This document shows, piece by piece, positions 46,501 to 56,263 of a stretch of DNA of 64,000 bases. The translations under genes were made by a program, and so were the position numbers. The stretch covers positions 76,180,969 to 76,244,968 of the forward strand of contig JAYGXS010000003.1 in NCBI GenBank assembly GCA_036362985.1, in the 5' to 3' direction. Each line of letters starts with the position of its first letter. Position 1 is the first letter of the stretch. This DNA comes from Ligula intestinalis. Lineage: Eukaryota > Platyhelminthes > Cestoda > Diphyllobothriidea > Diphyllobothriidae. The notes beneath the pieces were generated by a model. It had not been told where the DNA came from. It saw nothing but the letters and a program-made list of their open reading frames with translations, and ran no database searches.

Positions 46501-49068
46501 TAGGGTCTCACTCCTCTGCATGTTGCAGCTCAAGCCGCCAGTGTTGACTTTGTGGAGCTCATAATGTCACAGTTCAGTAAGTTGCCGATCCTGTCCCCCG
46601 TTTCGTCTTCTCTTTTCATTTTATTTCTGCATGTATTATCTATACTGCACTGAAAACAATGATCCATTCAGCTGGTCGCGAGAAATAGTCTGTTTCAGTT
46701 AGAACTTGTTGTAAAGGTGGCCTAAGCTGCGATATTGCCGTATACGTTACACCTCGTGTGAGCTCCCAAGGAAGAACGCGACAAGAAGCGGACTAAGGTA
46801 GAAGTCTTCGAGAAAGCTAGTACAGCATAATTGAAAGCAAGCGAACCCGTATGTACAAAGTTGGACCAATTAGATGTTAGTCACCAGAAACGCATGATTT
46901 TATTGGCTGGGTATGTCATGCGAGTTGGCATGTTAGTCTACCGCTGGCTGTAGCTGGGCGCGGCGTAACACAGTGCAATTTCTCTGTGTGTGTGTGTGTG
47001 TGTGGGCGGACCGGTTGTCTGGCTTACATTAGAGTCCTGCACCGCCGCGCTGTGCGCGTCGTTGCATGCACTCTGCGTGGGTGGACCGGTGGTCTCGCGT
47101 GGGAGCGCCTCGTTAGGGCGGCGTGTACTTTGAGTTAGACTGGGCCCTTACAGTACCGTCCATGATAGTCTGCAGCGCTATGGTCCATCTGTGGTGGTGG
47201 TTCCTGGACGATCAGAATGCTGTACTTACACACTCCGGTCGGACCCCTTAATAGTCAATGACATTGGGAAGAGTATTTTCAGGCCCTTGAAATGAATTTT
47301 GTGTGTCGTGCTGCAGCTCCAAAAGTTACCTCCGGTTAATTTCATCCAATTGTGTTTGTGTGCGGAGGTGAGGTAGTCGCTTCCTACTGCCTAAGAAACT
47401 TATTGCCATTCCACTGCTGTCTAGTATTTCGAGAGACGGAGGAGGAAAGACAATTTCAGAAGACCGAGCTTTTGGTTTGGTTAATAGATGAATCGCTTTA
47501 GTGGCCAGCCCCATGGTGCCCACGAGAGTGTCTGACAAGTTGGCTTCTGACATTCTTTGATGAACGTTCATCGGTCGCTAATTGAACTCGTTCGTTCCAT
47601 GATGCGTTGGGGTTAACTCCCGAGCTCCGACAGCAGCTGCATAGTGGTTAGTAGTGCAGACAGATTAATACTGCCAGCGCAGACAAGGGAAACTAGAATG
47701 GCTATTTCTATCTTTTTAGCCGTCTTCGGCTGATTATACCTAACCCCAGGTGTTACTGCACCCGAGCCTCGAACCCGCAACCTGTTAGTCGAAAGTCCAA
47801 AGCTCTAACCACTGCGCCACAAGTTCGTTGTTTTGCCCAGTTTGATCAGGAATATTAAAAATGGTAGACGGGCGCTCAGTTGTTGATCAGGAGAGCGTTG
47901 AACTTCTGCTCAATAGGTCGCGGGCTCGGGTCTCGAGTGGTGTACCACCCGGGATTGGATCTGATTGGCTGGTGACGGCTAATTAGCCAGACCAGTCTCC
48001 CTTGTATTTGCCAGCAATATTCATCTGCCTGCACTGCTGGTCACTATGCAGATGCTGGCTGGGCTCGGAAGCGAATCCCGACGCATCACGGGGCGATAAA
48101 TGTGTCATTTTCTTTGGACAGAATGCATGTACAATGCAGTTTGGAAACATGAACTAAACTTTATCAGTCGACAGGATTCTAAATACTTCGGTGGTTTAGC
48201 AACTTCAAAAACCGAGACCTTACGATTTCTTAAACTATAAAATTTGAAGAAAACGCAGCTTTCTACCAAAGAGGTACAAGAAAGAAAAAAATTGTGTTGC
48301 ATTTGAATTAACAGCTTTAAAAAATGAGAAAAATGCACACTACTTAGTCATTTTTTTCTAGGAAGGCTAATGGCTGGTGGCCAGAAAAAAGTTGTTCAAA
48401 TGCTGATTGAAGTATCTTGAGATTAAACTGCACCCTAATCAGTATTGCGAACTTACCTGAGTAGTTTATTCTAATGGAAAGCACATTTCAGAATGTTTAT
48501 TGTCGTTTTAATGAGGTGGAGAATATACTATAGCGTTGAATTTGTGTAGATGAGAACGATGTTATTTAAAGGGCGGTCGGATGAAGACCCATTTGTCAAC
48601 GTCAGCTTTTTTTCCTTCGGCATAGTGTTCTACTGCTCTTGCAAGGTGTCCGACTAAGCCATCGCAAGTCCTTCCTTTACTCTGAACGTGATTGCACCTG
48701 GAAAAGGGGCTTCGTACTGGTAGTTCTGTTCTTCGGTTATCAAGCCTTGCTTACATCCTACCCGGGTAGTACTGGCCGACTTATTTGGAAATGTGGTATA
48801 CAGTATGAGATGCCCAGCTAAAGACTCCCTGTGTCTGACCGGTTTACGTCCTCTTGACCATCACTGCCAACTGTTGTTTTTTTTATCAGATGCGAACCCG
48901 GCGGCTCGTGACTACAGCGGTCGTCTGCCCGTCTCCTATCTTCCGGAGACACCCAACGGCGAAAAACTGAAGAGTAAGCTGGCGGTTCGCACCGCGCCTG
49001 CCATAGTGCAGCGTGATCCTGACCATCATTTTACCCTTCCCGGTCTTCTGAACCGCCATTTCCACTGA
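31543..49068 (+). CDS. SOWAH-type ankyrin-repeat protein, 3' five exons
   Basis: Exons: 31543-31638, 31812-31826 (15 nt), 35640-35732, 46504-46576, 48890-49068; each has AG/GT borders and compatible phase. The product, 151 residues in this window, reads RWRSAILKGDVPEISRLLAE, SPELANWKDYITG, TALHYAAKVNDVSLLRVLAG, ADVESKNHGLTPLHVAA, FVELIMSQF and RDYSGRLPVSYL, ending LLNRHFH and a stop. Ankyrin repeats plus the (D)(F/Y)ITG lead-in and the RDYSG block are typical of the Sosondowah (SOWAHA-D) family, whose cellular role is poorly known. One aromatic residue usual between ITG and TALH is absent. The 5' exons, with the expected N-terminal domain, were not found. Intron 3 is 10.8 kb and contains a whole LINE. 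Confidence 0.85.
32655..32695 (+). repeat. GAAACGTC motif (possible hammerhead remnant)
   Basis: CTAAACAACTAGCCGAAACG then TCAGACA: a short CTA/TAG hairpin followed by the same GAAACGTCAG found at 6.23 kb and 52.77 kb (minus). The upstream half (ATGGATAGA) only loosely resembles CTGATGA, and no Penelope coding sequence adjoins it. Confidence 0.25.
33328..33410. repeat. Low-copy interspersed repeat, copy 3
   Basis: Shares TTGGTGTCACGATGAAGTCA, AGAAGACCGATGGCGGGAGA, GCGCAGATGGCCG and GCATCTAGTC with the copies at 10.09 and 12.25 kb. Confidence 0.45.
33777..34034 (-). mobile_element. 232-bp retroposon-like repeat with 13-bp target-site duplication
   Basis: Element 33790-34021, flanked on both sides by ATGTTGAAGGCAG (33777-33789 and 34022-34034). 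In its own orientation (minus) it begins GGGAACCACAGCAGACGCG, contains a CCGCCCTCAGGGCGG hairpin and a T-run, and ends in a TGCC-type short repeat next to the duplication. A second full copy lies at 59922-60155 (+) and a 5' piece at 37044-37125. There are no terminal inverted repeats and no A-tail. It lies in intron 2 of the ankyrin gene. Confidence 0.8.
34967..35112 (+). repeat. tRNA-SINE, near full length
   Basis: A-box region CTCGTGGCTCAACGGTTAGA, B-box region GTCGCGAGTTTGAGGCTCGA, then TATTCCTGGCTGACGACGGC, TACTAAGCCAAAAATGGCCA and CCCAGCCTCC. GAAA has become AAAA, so the hammerhead-like core is lost in this copy. Confidence 0.75.
37044..37125 (+). repeat. 5' piece of the 232-234-bp retroposon-like repeat
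   Basis: AACACAGCAGACGCGTCTTA, then CGCACCCGCCTCACGGCGGC and CAAGGTCTGCTACAC match the first ~80 bp of the copies at 33.8 and 59.9 kb. It stops after TCTCCCTATAGGG and is followed by a short (CA)n run (37131-37141). Confidence 0.7.
37385..37515 (+). mobile_element. Degenerate copy of the tRNA-bearing element
   Basis: AGCTGAGCGGATACATCGAC, CCAAGTATGATTTACCTCAC and GGTCAGTTGGCTAGAGCG line up with the head and A-box region of the element at 10629-10788. The B-box part (GCCGAATCAAATTG) is degenerate and the 3' terminus is not recognisable. Confidence 0.45.
39622..40442. repeat. Pair of about 300-bp direct repeats, ~515 bp apart
   Basis: Left copy 39622-39915, right copy 40138-40442. Shared blocks in order: TTTATTGGA, AGGCGTTCTA, ACATTCTG/GCATTCTG, GCTGGA...CGGGAACTT, TTGGGTCGCAT, GTACTCGATGC, TGATTGGCTGCCT, GTCA...TGTGGTCACAT. 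The ~220 bp between them have no coding potential I recognise. They may be LTRs of a small non-autonomous element, the long terminal repeats of a Penelope relative, or a local duplication. They lie in intron 3 of the ankyrin gene. Confidence 0.65.
41181..41252 (-). tRNA. tRNA-like sequence (degenerate)
   Basis: The reverse complement has A box TGGTCGAATGG inside a clean D arm (GGTC/GACC) and B box GGTTCAAATCC inside a T arm (TGGG/CCCA). Acceptor strands pair only partly, and no placement of the anticodon arm gives a good five-bp stem with U33. It is best called a tRNA pseudogene or tRNA-like repeat. It lies about 300 bp upstream of the LINE ORF1 and produces the GFEP-type peptide artefact in the opposite frame. 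Confidence 0.4.
41518..42525 (+). pseudogene. LINE ORF1 (nucleic-acid-binding protein), broken
   Basis: ORF1 opens at ATG 41518 and is interrupted by TAG at 42061. The remainder continues as KMVVPVLKAFRMG, then LKHEEQAKLLLNRKSQLR, FFQRE, AKWRALKTELHRRSNAGE and NPRIMNGEIITA. That succession is the RRM-like single-strand-binding region commonly seen in ORF1 of CR1-like elements of flatworms. The first ~180 residues are charged and repetitive with no fold I recognise. Confidence 0.7.
42564..45356 (+). pseudogene. LINE ORF2 (APE endonuclease + reverse transcriptase), broken
   Basis: Starts at ATG 42564 with an APE endonuclease (LRFLYTNAQSLLQKI, IIETWL, GDFNAP near 42980, SDHVMV near 43205). The reverse transcriptase follows (PGPDKIPA, NYRPVNLT, YIDFKKASDSVPH near 44270, SQGSVLGPLL near 44455, the catalytic FADDIKIW near 44535, then the thumb IYETLIRSHLEYGVQAW and RIQRKATK). 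The ORF ends at TAA 45354-45356. It contains frameshifts (for example near 42890), in-frame stops (for example TAG near 43450, TGA near 44050 and TGA near 44388) and no intact frame, so it cannot encode an active protein. Confidence 0.88.
46243..46362. mobile_element. Hairpin (MITE-like) element, 120 bp
   Basis: Long imperfect inverted repeats: the left arm AGTTGACCCAATTGTAAAAA, TTTTTCGACC, GGGAGTCCA is mirrored by the right arm reading, in reverse complement, AGTTGAGCTAATTGTGAAAA, ATTTGCGACC, AGGAGTCCA. The end motif AGTTGACCCAATT also borders the tRNA-bearing elements at 10.6 and 59.8 kb and forms the palindrome at 60.2 kb, so these are related ends. It lies about 140 bp upstream of an ankyrin exon. 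Confidence 0.65.
46984..47004. repeat. (GT)n microsatellite
   Basis: About ten GT units in intron 4 of the ankyrin gene. Confidence 0.85.
47655..47832 (-). repeat. tRNA-SINE, minus, head-to-head pair
   Basis: The reverse complement begins ACTTGTGGCGCAGTGGTTAG, then CAACAGGTTGCGGGTTCGAG (B box intact), and continues to GACGGCTAAAAAGATAGAAA and CATTCTAGTTTCCCTTGTC. The CTGATGA half is lost (CGAAGA). Its 5' end faces the 5' end of the plus copy at 47872 across about 40 bp. Confidence 0.75.
47872..48025 (+). repeat. tRNA-SINE, plus, head-to-head pair
   Basis: AGGAGAGCGTTGAACTTCTG, GTCGCGGGCTCGGGTCTCGA, GGTGTACCACCCGGGATTGG, GATTGGCTGGTGACGGCTAA and AGCCAGACCAGTCTCCC. The GAAATGGCCATT block is deleted in this copy. 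Confidence 0.75.
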
Positions 49069-51364
49069 CTGAGTCACTCACTCTCTCTGCCTCTGCAGTG
49101 TTACTTGCTGTGTTTTCTCCCGCTCTCCCTCCCCACCAATTTACTCTACAAGCGCCGACCGTCATTCCAGCTTTTGGCACCCTCCCCTCCTATTTTAAAT
49201 TCTGTGATCTCTTCCCCCTTCCCCAACCCTTCTCGCGGTGTGCCTATCGCCGACATTTTTCTCTACTCACACTAACCTTGCCATGTGTGCATGTAGCCAA
49301 CCTCATCCGACAAGAACCATCCTTCTCACCTGATTTGCTTTTTGCTTATTTTTATATCAGAAAATTTGCAGGGTCAGCTTGGCAGACTGCTCACCGCGAA
49401 TCCTCTCCGTGAGTTTATGTGGCTTTGCTGCGTGAGGCCTTGTGTGCGTGCGCGTGTGACATTCACCAATCCTTTTATGTTTTTTGTGTGTGGCACGCTA
49501 ACCTGCCAACCGCACAAGCCCGGTTACTGAAGTGACTTTCATCCATAGCGCCAATGCTAAGCCCTTACAGGAGTTAACTTCTGTTTTTTGTCCGTTTTGC
49601 GCCAACCTCTTGTTTGTCCCCTTTTAAAATGGTATTTAGACGTGACTTGATTCTAGCAGAAGTTTTCCATCTGACCCATATACTTCTTTTCGCACCCATT
49701 GACAAAAACAAACATCGGAAAGAGGGTCGAATATAATGCATTATTTTGAGCTTTCGAAGTCTGCTAACGATTTATTATAGGGCTCTGTCTGCTCTTTACA
49801 TTGCGTAACTGCCTACTAATATCGTACTAGTAACCACTTTTATTTTACTAATTTGACCTCGGTCGTGTTTCGCACCACAATAGTACAATACTGTCCGGAG
49901 TCTTTCTCAACTTTATCCAGTTCAGCCAAGCCGGCCACTTCCGGTGTCACTAAGACTCTTCGTTCACCGTGGTGGCGGGCTTCAGTGAGGTGATTGATCT
50001 GCTCTCTGGAGTTTGGCTGCCTAGGGCCGGGTCTACGTGGTTTATAATCCATCAAATTATCCTAATACTACTGAATTTTCTGCGCTCTTGTCCTGCTCTA
50101 GGCGTGGTCACAGTAAACCGTGACAATTTCATTCCGTTTGACTTAAGTGGCAAATGCGTTTAGTCCTATTTGGACAAATGATCGATGTTTGACATTGAGG
50201 TCAAAAACTATGCATCCTATGCTTGCGAAGGAGTTTCAAATGCCGCTGGAAAATCGTTTCTAATGAAATGAGCATACAGATCGCATGGAATTCGTATTGG
50301 CCTTCAGAGTTCCACAGCGCGACGCGTAACCTGTCTGATCCGCCTACTTGGGACCGAAGCACGTCGCTCAATTAGTAATTTGAGGATGAGTAAATAGTAC
50401 AGTGTCCTATCGCTATGTTGGTCATATGGGCAGCCAGTCCGGCCTCCTACATCCTCTAGCAGACCCTTCGCATTAGAGGGACGAACGCATGCATTGTCAT
50501 CTGGAAAGATGCCCTTGGACCTCGAACTAGATAATAATGTCTCACCTCTCAGAGCACTCCTGCAGTTGATTGTCTTATAGATTTTCTTGCCTTGTCGTGA
50601 TCTACAATATTGCGCAAGCACGATCGAAAGCATAAGTTAGCAGGTTTGAATTTCCGAAAGTTAATTTGCTGTGCCCCAGAAAAAAACAAAGGTTTCCTGC
50701 ACGTAACTTCCTCTAGGGACAGAGTTGATTGTTGGGGATGTCTGTCCTGCAGCGGTAACTGGTGGAACCACTAGTCTAGGAAACATTTTCTGTTACCTTT
50801 GTCTGCGGGGTAATGAATAAATGCAATCGGCCTATGCATCACCTAGACACATGCGACTTTCGGAGCAGTCAATAAGCTCGAAATCGTCTGGGCAACGGCG
50901 GTCACCTCGATGGCAATGCGAGATGCGACCTGTGGCCTTAGATGCCTATCTACGGGAATTATGTGTTCAGTGACGCTTGCGTTCCATTCCCTGAATTCGT
51001 CTATAACAAGTGAGTGGGACGTCAGTCAGGGTCCTGGCCAATCAACTCTTTACTCGCCGACCTAAATTTCTTGCTGAGAAGCTGAAAACAAAAATTGTTG
51101 GTCCGAGCGGAACGCGGCGGCGTCGAGGCGGTTAACTAGAGGCACGGGAAAGCTGACTGAGCTCGTCTTCGGTCTGTGGGATGGTTTACCAGTGAATTCG
51201 ATTTATCCCGCTCGTATTCCCTTGTGACGAGGTTAACAAGCAGAATGCATTCGATATACTCAGTATTGCCGACTGCCGTTACAAATAAGACGACTCTTAC
51301 ACCTGTAAGCCATTTCGTGAGCTCCCAGTAACCAACAACTCAGAAGAGAATTCGGCAAAATAGC
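49069..51364. other. Downstream of the ankyrin gene; no gene recognised
   Basis: The first ~450 bp are pyrimidine-rich and probably 3' UTR. No AATAAA is seen until 50816, so the poly(A) site is unclear. The 70-codon minus frame at 49840-50055 and the 109-codon minus frame at 50304-50633 have no domain I can name. The missing 5' exons of the next gene may lie here, but none was found. Confidence 0.35.
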
Positions 51365-51897
51365 TTATGCAGACCCACTTATTAATCCCTATTTCCAGCA
51401 TTTGTCCTGAAAAAATGGTAGTTATAGTTTTGAGGGGTGGGGAAATCGGATAGACAGAGAAGTAAGTGTAAAGTGAAAAAAAATTTAGTTGAAGTTGCTC
51501 CCCGCGGCGGCTGGGAGTAAATTGTTCCGCATGTAAATTGAAGGTGTGTGCGACACTCGCGCCGGGGACTATACTAATCTAACTCCAGAACGGGAAGTTA
51601 GACCTCATTTAAATTGAAGTAGACGACCTAACCATCGTTTTAATTTTTAGGGAAATTCAGGAAACCTACAATTTGATAATCGGGTTTTTACACAATGAAT
51701 TAAAAGATAATCCAAATTAGGAAAGTATAAAGCTATAAATCAACGACACTTCCAAATATAGTAAAATAAAAATGCAGTTAGCATTTATTAAAGTATATTC
51801 CTCTGCGTGTCCTAATTCCCCACCCATAAAACCCTATAACCACCGTTTTCGTAGGAAAACACGTAAGGAGTAGGGATTAATAAGTGTGCATACATAA
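51365..51897. mobile_element. Fold-back/MITE-like element with about 105-bp inverted repeats
   Basis: The left end has TTATGCAGACCCACTTATTA, ATCCCTA, GGTAGTTATAG and GGGTGGGGAA. The right end in reverse complement has TTATGTATGCACACTTATTA, ATCCCTA, GGTGGTTATAG and GGGTGGGGAA at the same spacing. Total length is about 533 bp. The ~320-bp centre has no open frame. No clear target-site duplication was seen. Confidence 0.7.
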
Positions 51898-52695
51898 CCT
51901 ACTGTTGCCGAGAATTTGAATCTAAGCCCGATTGATGGTATTTCCTCCGAAAACTTCGAAGATGCTCCAGTTGAAAGGATGGAATCCTAAACACACCACT
52001 ACTAGAACTGTGCAAATGGTGTAGTTTGACATCGGTGTTTATTTTGAGAAAGGGGTCCGTCCTCACCCCATGCAACTCTAGAGTTCGTCTTATTTTCGCT
52101 ATATAATTAATGAAGGTAGTTTGGAGAAATTAATTTCTTAACAACGGTCGAACGCCCGCGATTCGGGTTAGGGGTGCGTGTACCTTATATGAGCCCTGAC
52201 GCTAACTCTTATTATGAATGAAACCGATAATTGGTTGCACCTCCTGAATTTCGCTATCGTCCCTGACGCCCGAAAGTTCTCCTGGCTACCGGCGCACCCT
52301 AAGTGGAAAAGTGTATAATATTTTATTTGATTAATGCTACCACTATCGCACGACCAAGTCTACAGCGAATACTTCCTCATTCGATATTCCTTGCCATATC
52401 GTCAGGAATTGAGGTATCTAGGGTAATAGACGTAGTTTTTAAGAGAAATTATTTTGGCAATTTTAAGCTGTCCTGTTGGTATTTTTAATGTTCTCGAAAT
52501 TCGCTTAGAATTGCTTCGCCCCACATACCCAATAGCGGTGTTTTATTGATGGATTTAAGGGAGGAGGTACAAATACAAGGGTTCCAAACGGCAGTTATAG
52601 AAAACCCTGCTGAAGTCTTTAATTTGAGTCCGATTTAGCCTAATACAGTCGCGACTGTTGATATGTGTTTCTTTTCCTTTCATCCTCCCCGGAAG

Positions 52696-52730
52696 AGGAA
52701 GAAGAAGAAGAAGAAGAAGAAGAAGAAGGA
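52696..52730. repeat. (GAA)n microsatellite
   Basis: About eleven GAA units, poly-Leu in the opposite frame, near the 3' end of the Penelope-like element. Confidence 0.85.
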
Positions 52731-52758
52731 AAGACGATTTCTGGGACCGATGTGTATT

Positions 52759-52800
52759 TTGGCTGACGTTTCTAAAGCGTACTCGCTTCCATCGCCAGAG
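52759..52800 (-). ncRNA. Decayed hammerhead ribozyme motif of the Penelope-like element
   Basis: The minus strand reads TGGC, GATGGA, then AAGCG-AGTA-CGCTT (perfect stem II), TAGAAACGTC and AGCCA. TGGC/GCCA can form stem I, GAAAC-GTC gives the minimal palindromic stem III (ACGT), and cleavage would fall after GTC. The CTGATGA box is damaged (C-GATGGA). Its position 3' of the GIY-YIG frame fits Penelope-like elements, which are known to carry hammerheads. Confidence 0.5.
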
Positions 52801-53560
52801 CGTGTTGTTTGTAATCCTGTTCGCGTCAAATGAATGTCTGACCAGTAGCTTTGCCTGATGCCCATGTGTCAATCGATTGCACCGATCGATTTTCGTGGCT
52901 GTTTGAATCGCTCGCGGCCTCACTGGCGTCTTCATGAGCTGTGTCAAGTCGTTTTTGTGTCTCGTGAGCGTTTCCACTCTCCTTGTTCGCGGCTGCCCTG
53001 CGCCGTTCTGAGCCGATGTTAGCCTTTGTGGAGCGCTTGGTAGGCGGGATGAAGGTCCATGGCTCTCTTTAGTGTGCCAATCGAGGACCAACTTTCTAGC
53101 AGCAATCTAGCCATCTTGTTGTCGGCTCGGCCTATTGACCTTGCTATTTCAAAGGCGAATGTGTGTTCCTTCTGCTTTACGTGGTCATAGACCAAAAACA
53201 GCTTACCCTGGAGGTTGATTGTGAGCTGATGCTCATGCAACCTTGTGCCAAGGCGTCTGCCCGTTTCACCGACATACCTTGCAGTGCAGTCTTTGCATGG
53301 TATGCTGTAGACCACTGCTGTTTGTTCTGTCAAAGGTAGCGGGTGTTTGGGCCTGGCGATTCGCTGTCTGCTGTGTTTATTGTGGCTACTTTAAACGCAT
53401 TCAGTAACAATTCTTTTGAGGTGTCAACATGCGAAGTCATACAACCGTGGGATGACCAGAAAGCGATGAACTCCCGAATTCCTGTCTGATGCTCCTTTAC
53501 CTAGGATATCAAGGGAAATTGTCGGTTATTTTTGAAGTGTTTGCTTCTGTGGCTCATTCT

Positions 53561-54384
53561 TTTGTCCTTTTTTGCATGCACAACTTACCTAAATTAGATC
53601 GAAACAGTTGTTCTTTTGTCAAATAGTGCAGATAAATAACTATTACGGATAACCTAGGGAATTAACTTGGCCCTTTATTGAGGGGGCTCAAAAATGCACA
53701 TTAGACGCCTAGTACTGGTGGATTAACGGTGACCCATATGAGGACGGCATTGGACTCATGCAGCTGCCGACAAGTATAACAACTTGGGTAGCCTCACAAT
53801 GCCAGTGTAATTAAACAGCTTTTAGAAGTGAGCATATTGACTGCGACAGTACAGAACCTTTGAAATCGAAAGTTTGAAAAACCAAAGAGGGTTAACAATT
53901 TATCGCGCTTTACTGTGGGCTCTGATTAAACACTAAGCTACTAAAATGTACCTGCGCGCACCGCAACCTGGAGGTTACTCCAATTCGTGGCTATGCAATC
54001 TCGCGCCTCGCGAAATCTCGTTGGTTAGAGTAACGCCTATTGCGTTGACATCAAGGTCCACGAGAAAATCAATGAACTGGCCACATTCAGAGGACACAAA
54101 GGTTGAGTTGCAAGCGCTGTAGCACTACGAAATCTGGCAGTGGTTGCCTTTCCACAGAGCCCTTTACCGTAAGTCACCTCTAATGAAACCAAATGCGCAT
54201 GAAAAAAGCTTTTATTGAATGAACCGCAAAGCAGCGCAGGAAATTCCTTGGCGTTTGTGCCTCACTCGCCGCCGTTTGATATTGCCCATGCGCGTAAGTC
54301 TTACTTTATTAATTGTGCCCTCACGGGTTTCACGCAATGCATGCCTCAAAAGATATGCATGTACATACAGCCTTATCGTTGCTT
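53561..54384. other. No gene recognised
   Basis: No exon or repeat could be supported here. Confidence 0.3.
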
Positions 54385-54530
54385 ATTGTCGCAATGGTTA
54401 AAACGCTGAACTTCTTTTAAACATATCATGGGTTTAAGCCTCGATTGGGACACCAACTGGGATTGAGTATGGCTGCCTGGTGACGGCTGATAAACCAGAA
54501 ATGTCCATCTAAGTCTCTATTTTATTTGTA
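54385..54530 (+). repeat. tRNA-SINE copy, plus
   Basis: AATGGTTAAAACGCTGAACT (A-box side), ATGGGTTTAAGCCTCGATTG (B-box side), GGGATTGAGTATGGCTGCCT, GGTGACGGCTGATAAACCAG and AAATGTCCATC. The core box is CTGGTGA, a change at an essential position. Confidence 0.7.
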
Positions 54531-56263
54531 GATAATGCTAAGTTACCGTCATTCATGATGTTACGAAAGGTTTATTTCCGAAAAAATCCCTACAAAAACA
54601 TTAATTTAAAAAGTTGGCTCATTTTGTTAGGGTGAGTGGTGTGCACTAAAAATGCCACACCACAAGGGAATATTGCACCGAGAATGTTGTGAACTACGTA
54701 ACTCGTGCACTTGTCATTGAATATTCTACATGTAGATTACCACGACACATCCGCCACGCTTGATGACAAGGCAAACGAGCTTTTTGTTTATTAAAATCGT
54801 TAAAAATCTAAATAACCACCAAACAGACACAGTGGAGACTGGACTGCTCGTTCCTAGCACCGTCGCCACTATCAGCAAACCTCTAGTGTGCAAGGTGCGG
54901 CATCTGAACCTGCGCTCAGTTGGTTAAGGAGTCTCTTCCCTTCGGTTAATTACACCTTTGAATAGTCTGACTGCTATGGATGCGGTACACATCCACGTAG
55001 AACTAACGCGGACTAATCCGACCAGAAAGCCAGATGGGCTAATTATAACCTCCTGCAGGCAGCCAAACTGTCGGGTGTGCTATGACTAAATTACAAAGCT
55101 TTCATTATTTCTGCATGCAGAACGGTGGTCTGGTTGCAGGTATGGCGTATATTGATTAATTAAGTCCGTACAAGTTGAAGGATTTGGGAAACCCGCCCTG
55201 GGCAGGGTTCGGGAAAACGTGGAATGTTGGAGGATGGCCAGTCCGTACATAGAAGTTATGATCACGTGACTTTGAGCGTTTGCATGCCACGCGCAGGTGT
55301 CCTCGGTACGGGTGGCATACGGTTTAGCCATACTGGTAACTTTTACTAGGGAAATCGTTCAGACAACGGGGTGCTTGTGTTGCGAAAGTAGAAGTATGCT
55401 GCAAAATCAACGTTTGGCAGTCTGAGGTCTGTGAATCTATCAGTTTCTTGCGGCTATCTCTAACATGCTTTCAAATAATATTCACATGCTTTTTCCTCTT
55501 CTGCTATTATCTTTGTAAATGGCTTGATTAACTCTCAACCTCTTCGTTCGCTCTATGCTTCTCGAATATCTCTGAAAACGGCACCAGATGAATGAGAGAA
55601 GAGCGGGTGTATTAGATTCAGCGCAAGTTCACCATTGTTATCAGTAAACAACCGACCTTGCGTCCCTCTTACTGCACCTCCTAGGGTACTCAAAGGTTCT
55701 ATAGGATAATGAAAGTTATGTTTACATGTCTTATTAAACTGAGCGCGCGATAACAAAATTGAAATTTCGAAATTTGTGAGAGCTTGATAAACCCTCATAA
55801 ACCGGCATTAATACATATGTGAAACATTTGAAGTAACAATGAAAACCTTAAGTGAATTTTAAACTTAAAGGACATGTGGTAAGAACTATTCGTTTTCTCA
55901 AAAATACGGAATCATTTTGTAATTGTGACCAATAAGTGTAACAGAATTGTCAGGGGAAATCCTTAACGCACGATTTTGCGGAAGGTAAAAGAACTTTCAC
56001 TAAATTACTTTATCGATATTTCTGCTCTTTAATTACAATTTATTTCAGATCTTCCTTGAAATTCTGACGGATACTTCGTGGGTATACGTGTTTTAAAGTT
56101 TATTTTGCATTAATCAAGATTATTTTCGACGAGTTTACCAAACCCTCAAAAAGCTACTTCGTATGGATATGGCCGTTTATGGTCATATTTGTCGACTAAT
56201 TCAATCTTAAAAACTCATTGCCGAGGAAGTCGGCTGCTTTAATAACCCCAAACGTTGGCATAG
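54531..56263. other. AT-rich region upstream of the 56-kb gene; nothing supported
   Basis: No exon could be identified. The reading frame of the exon at 56264 stays open upstream only to 56211 and contains no ATG, so further 5' exons must exist, here or further left. Confidence 0.35.

Larger units (their letters stand above)
52555..53560 (-). mobile_element. Penelope-like element 3' part (GIY-YIG endonuclease)
   Basis: The minus strand encodes a GIY-YIG nuclease: VVYSIPCKDC, RYVGETGRRLGTRLHEH, then FAFEIARSIGRADNKMARLL and LHPAYQALHKG (53333-53019). This is the C-terminal nuclease of Penelope-like elements, which pair it with a telomerase-like reverse transcriptase. The RT itself is not recognisable upstream (53.34-53.56 kb is decayed). 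Downstream the reading frame is lost and a (GAA)n run plus a hammerhead-like remnant follow, as expected for the untranslated end. Confidence 0.85.

Noticed and set aside
49098..49412. 104-codon frame after the SOWAH-like stop codon
   Set aside because: Pyrimidine-rich sequence directly after the stop, better explained as 3' UTR.
49840..50055. 71-codon minus frame ending in DSGQYCTIVVRN
   Set aside because: Resembles an immunoglobulin-like strand only superficially; no supporting exons or second conserved Cys.
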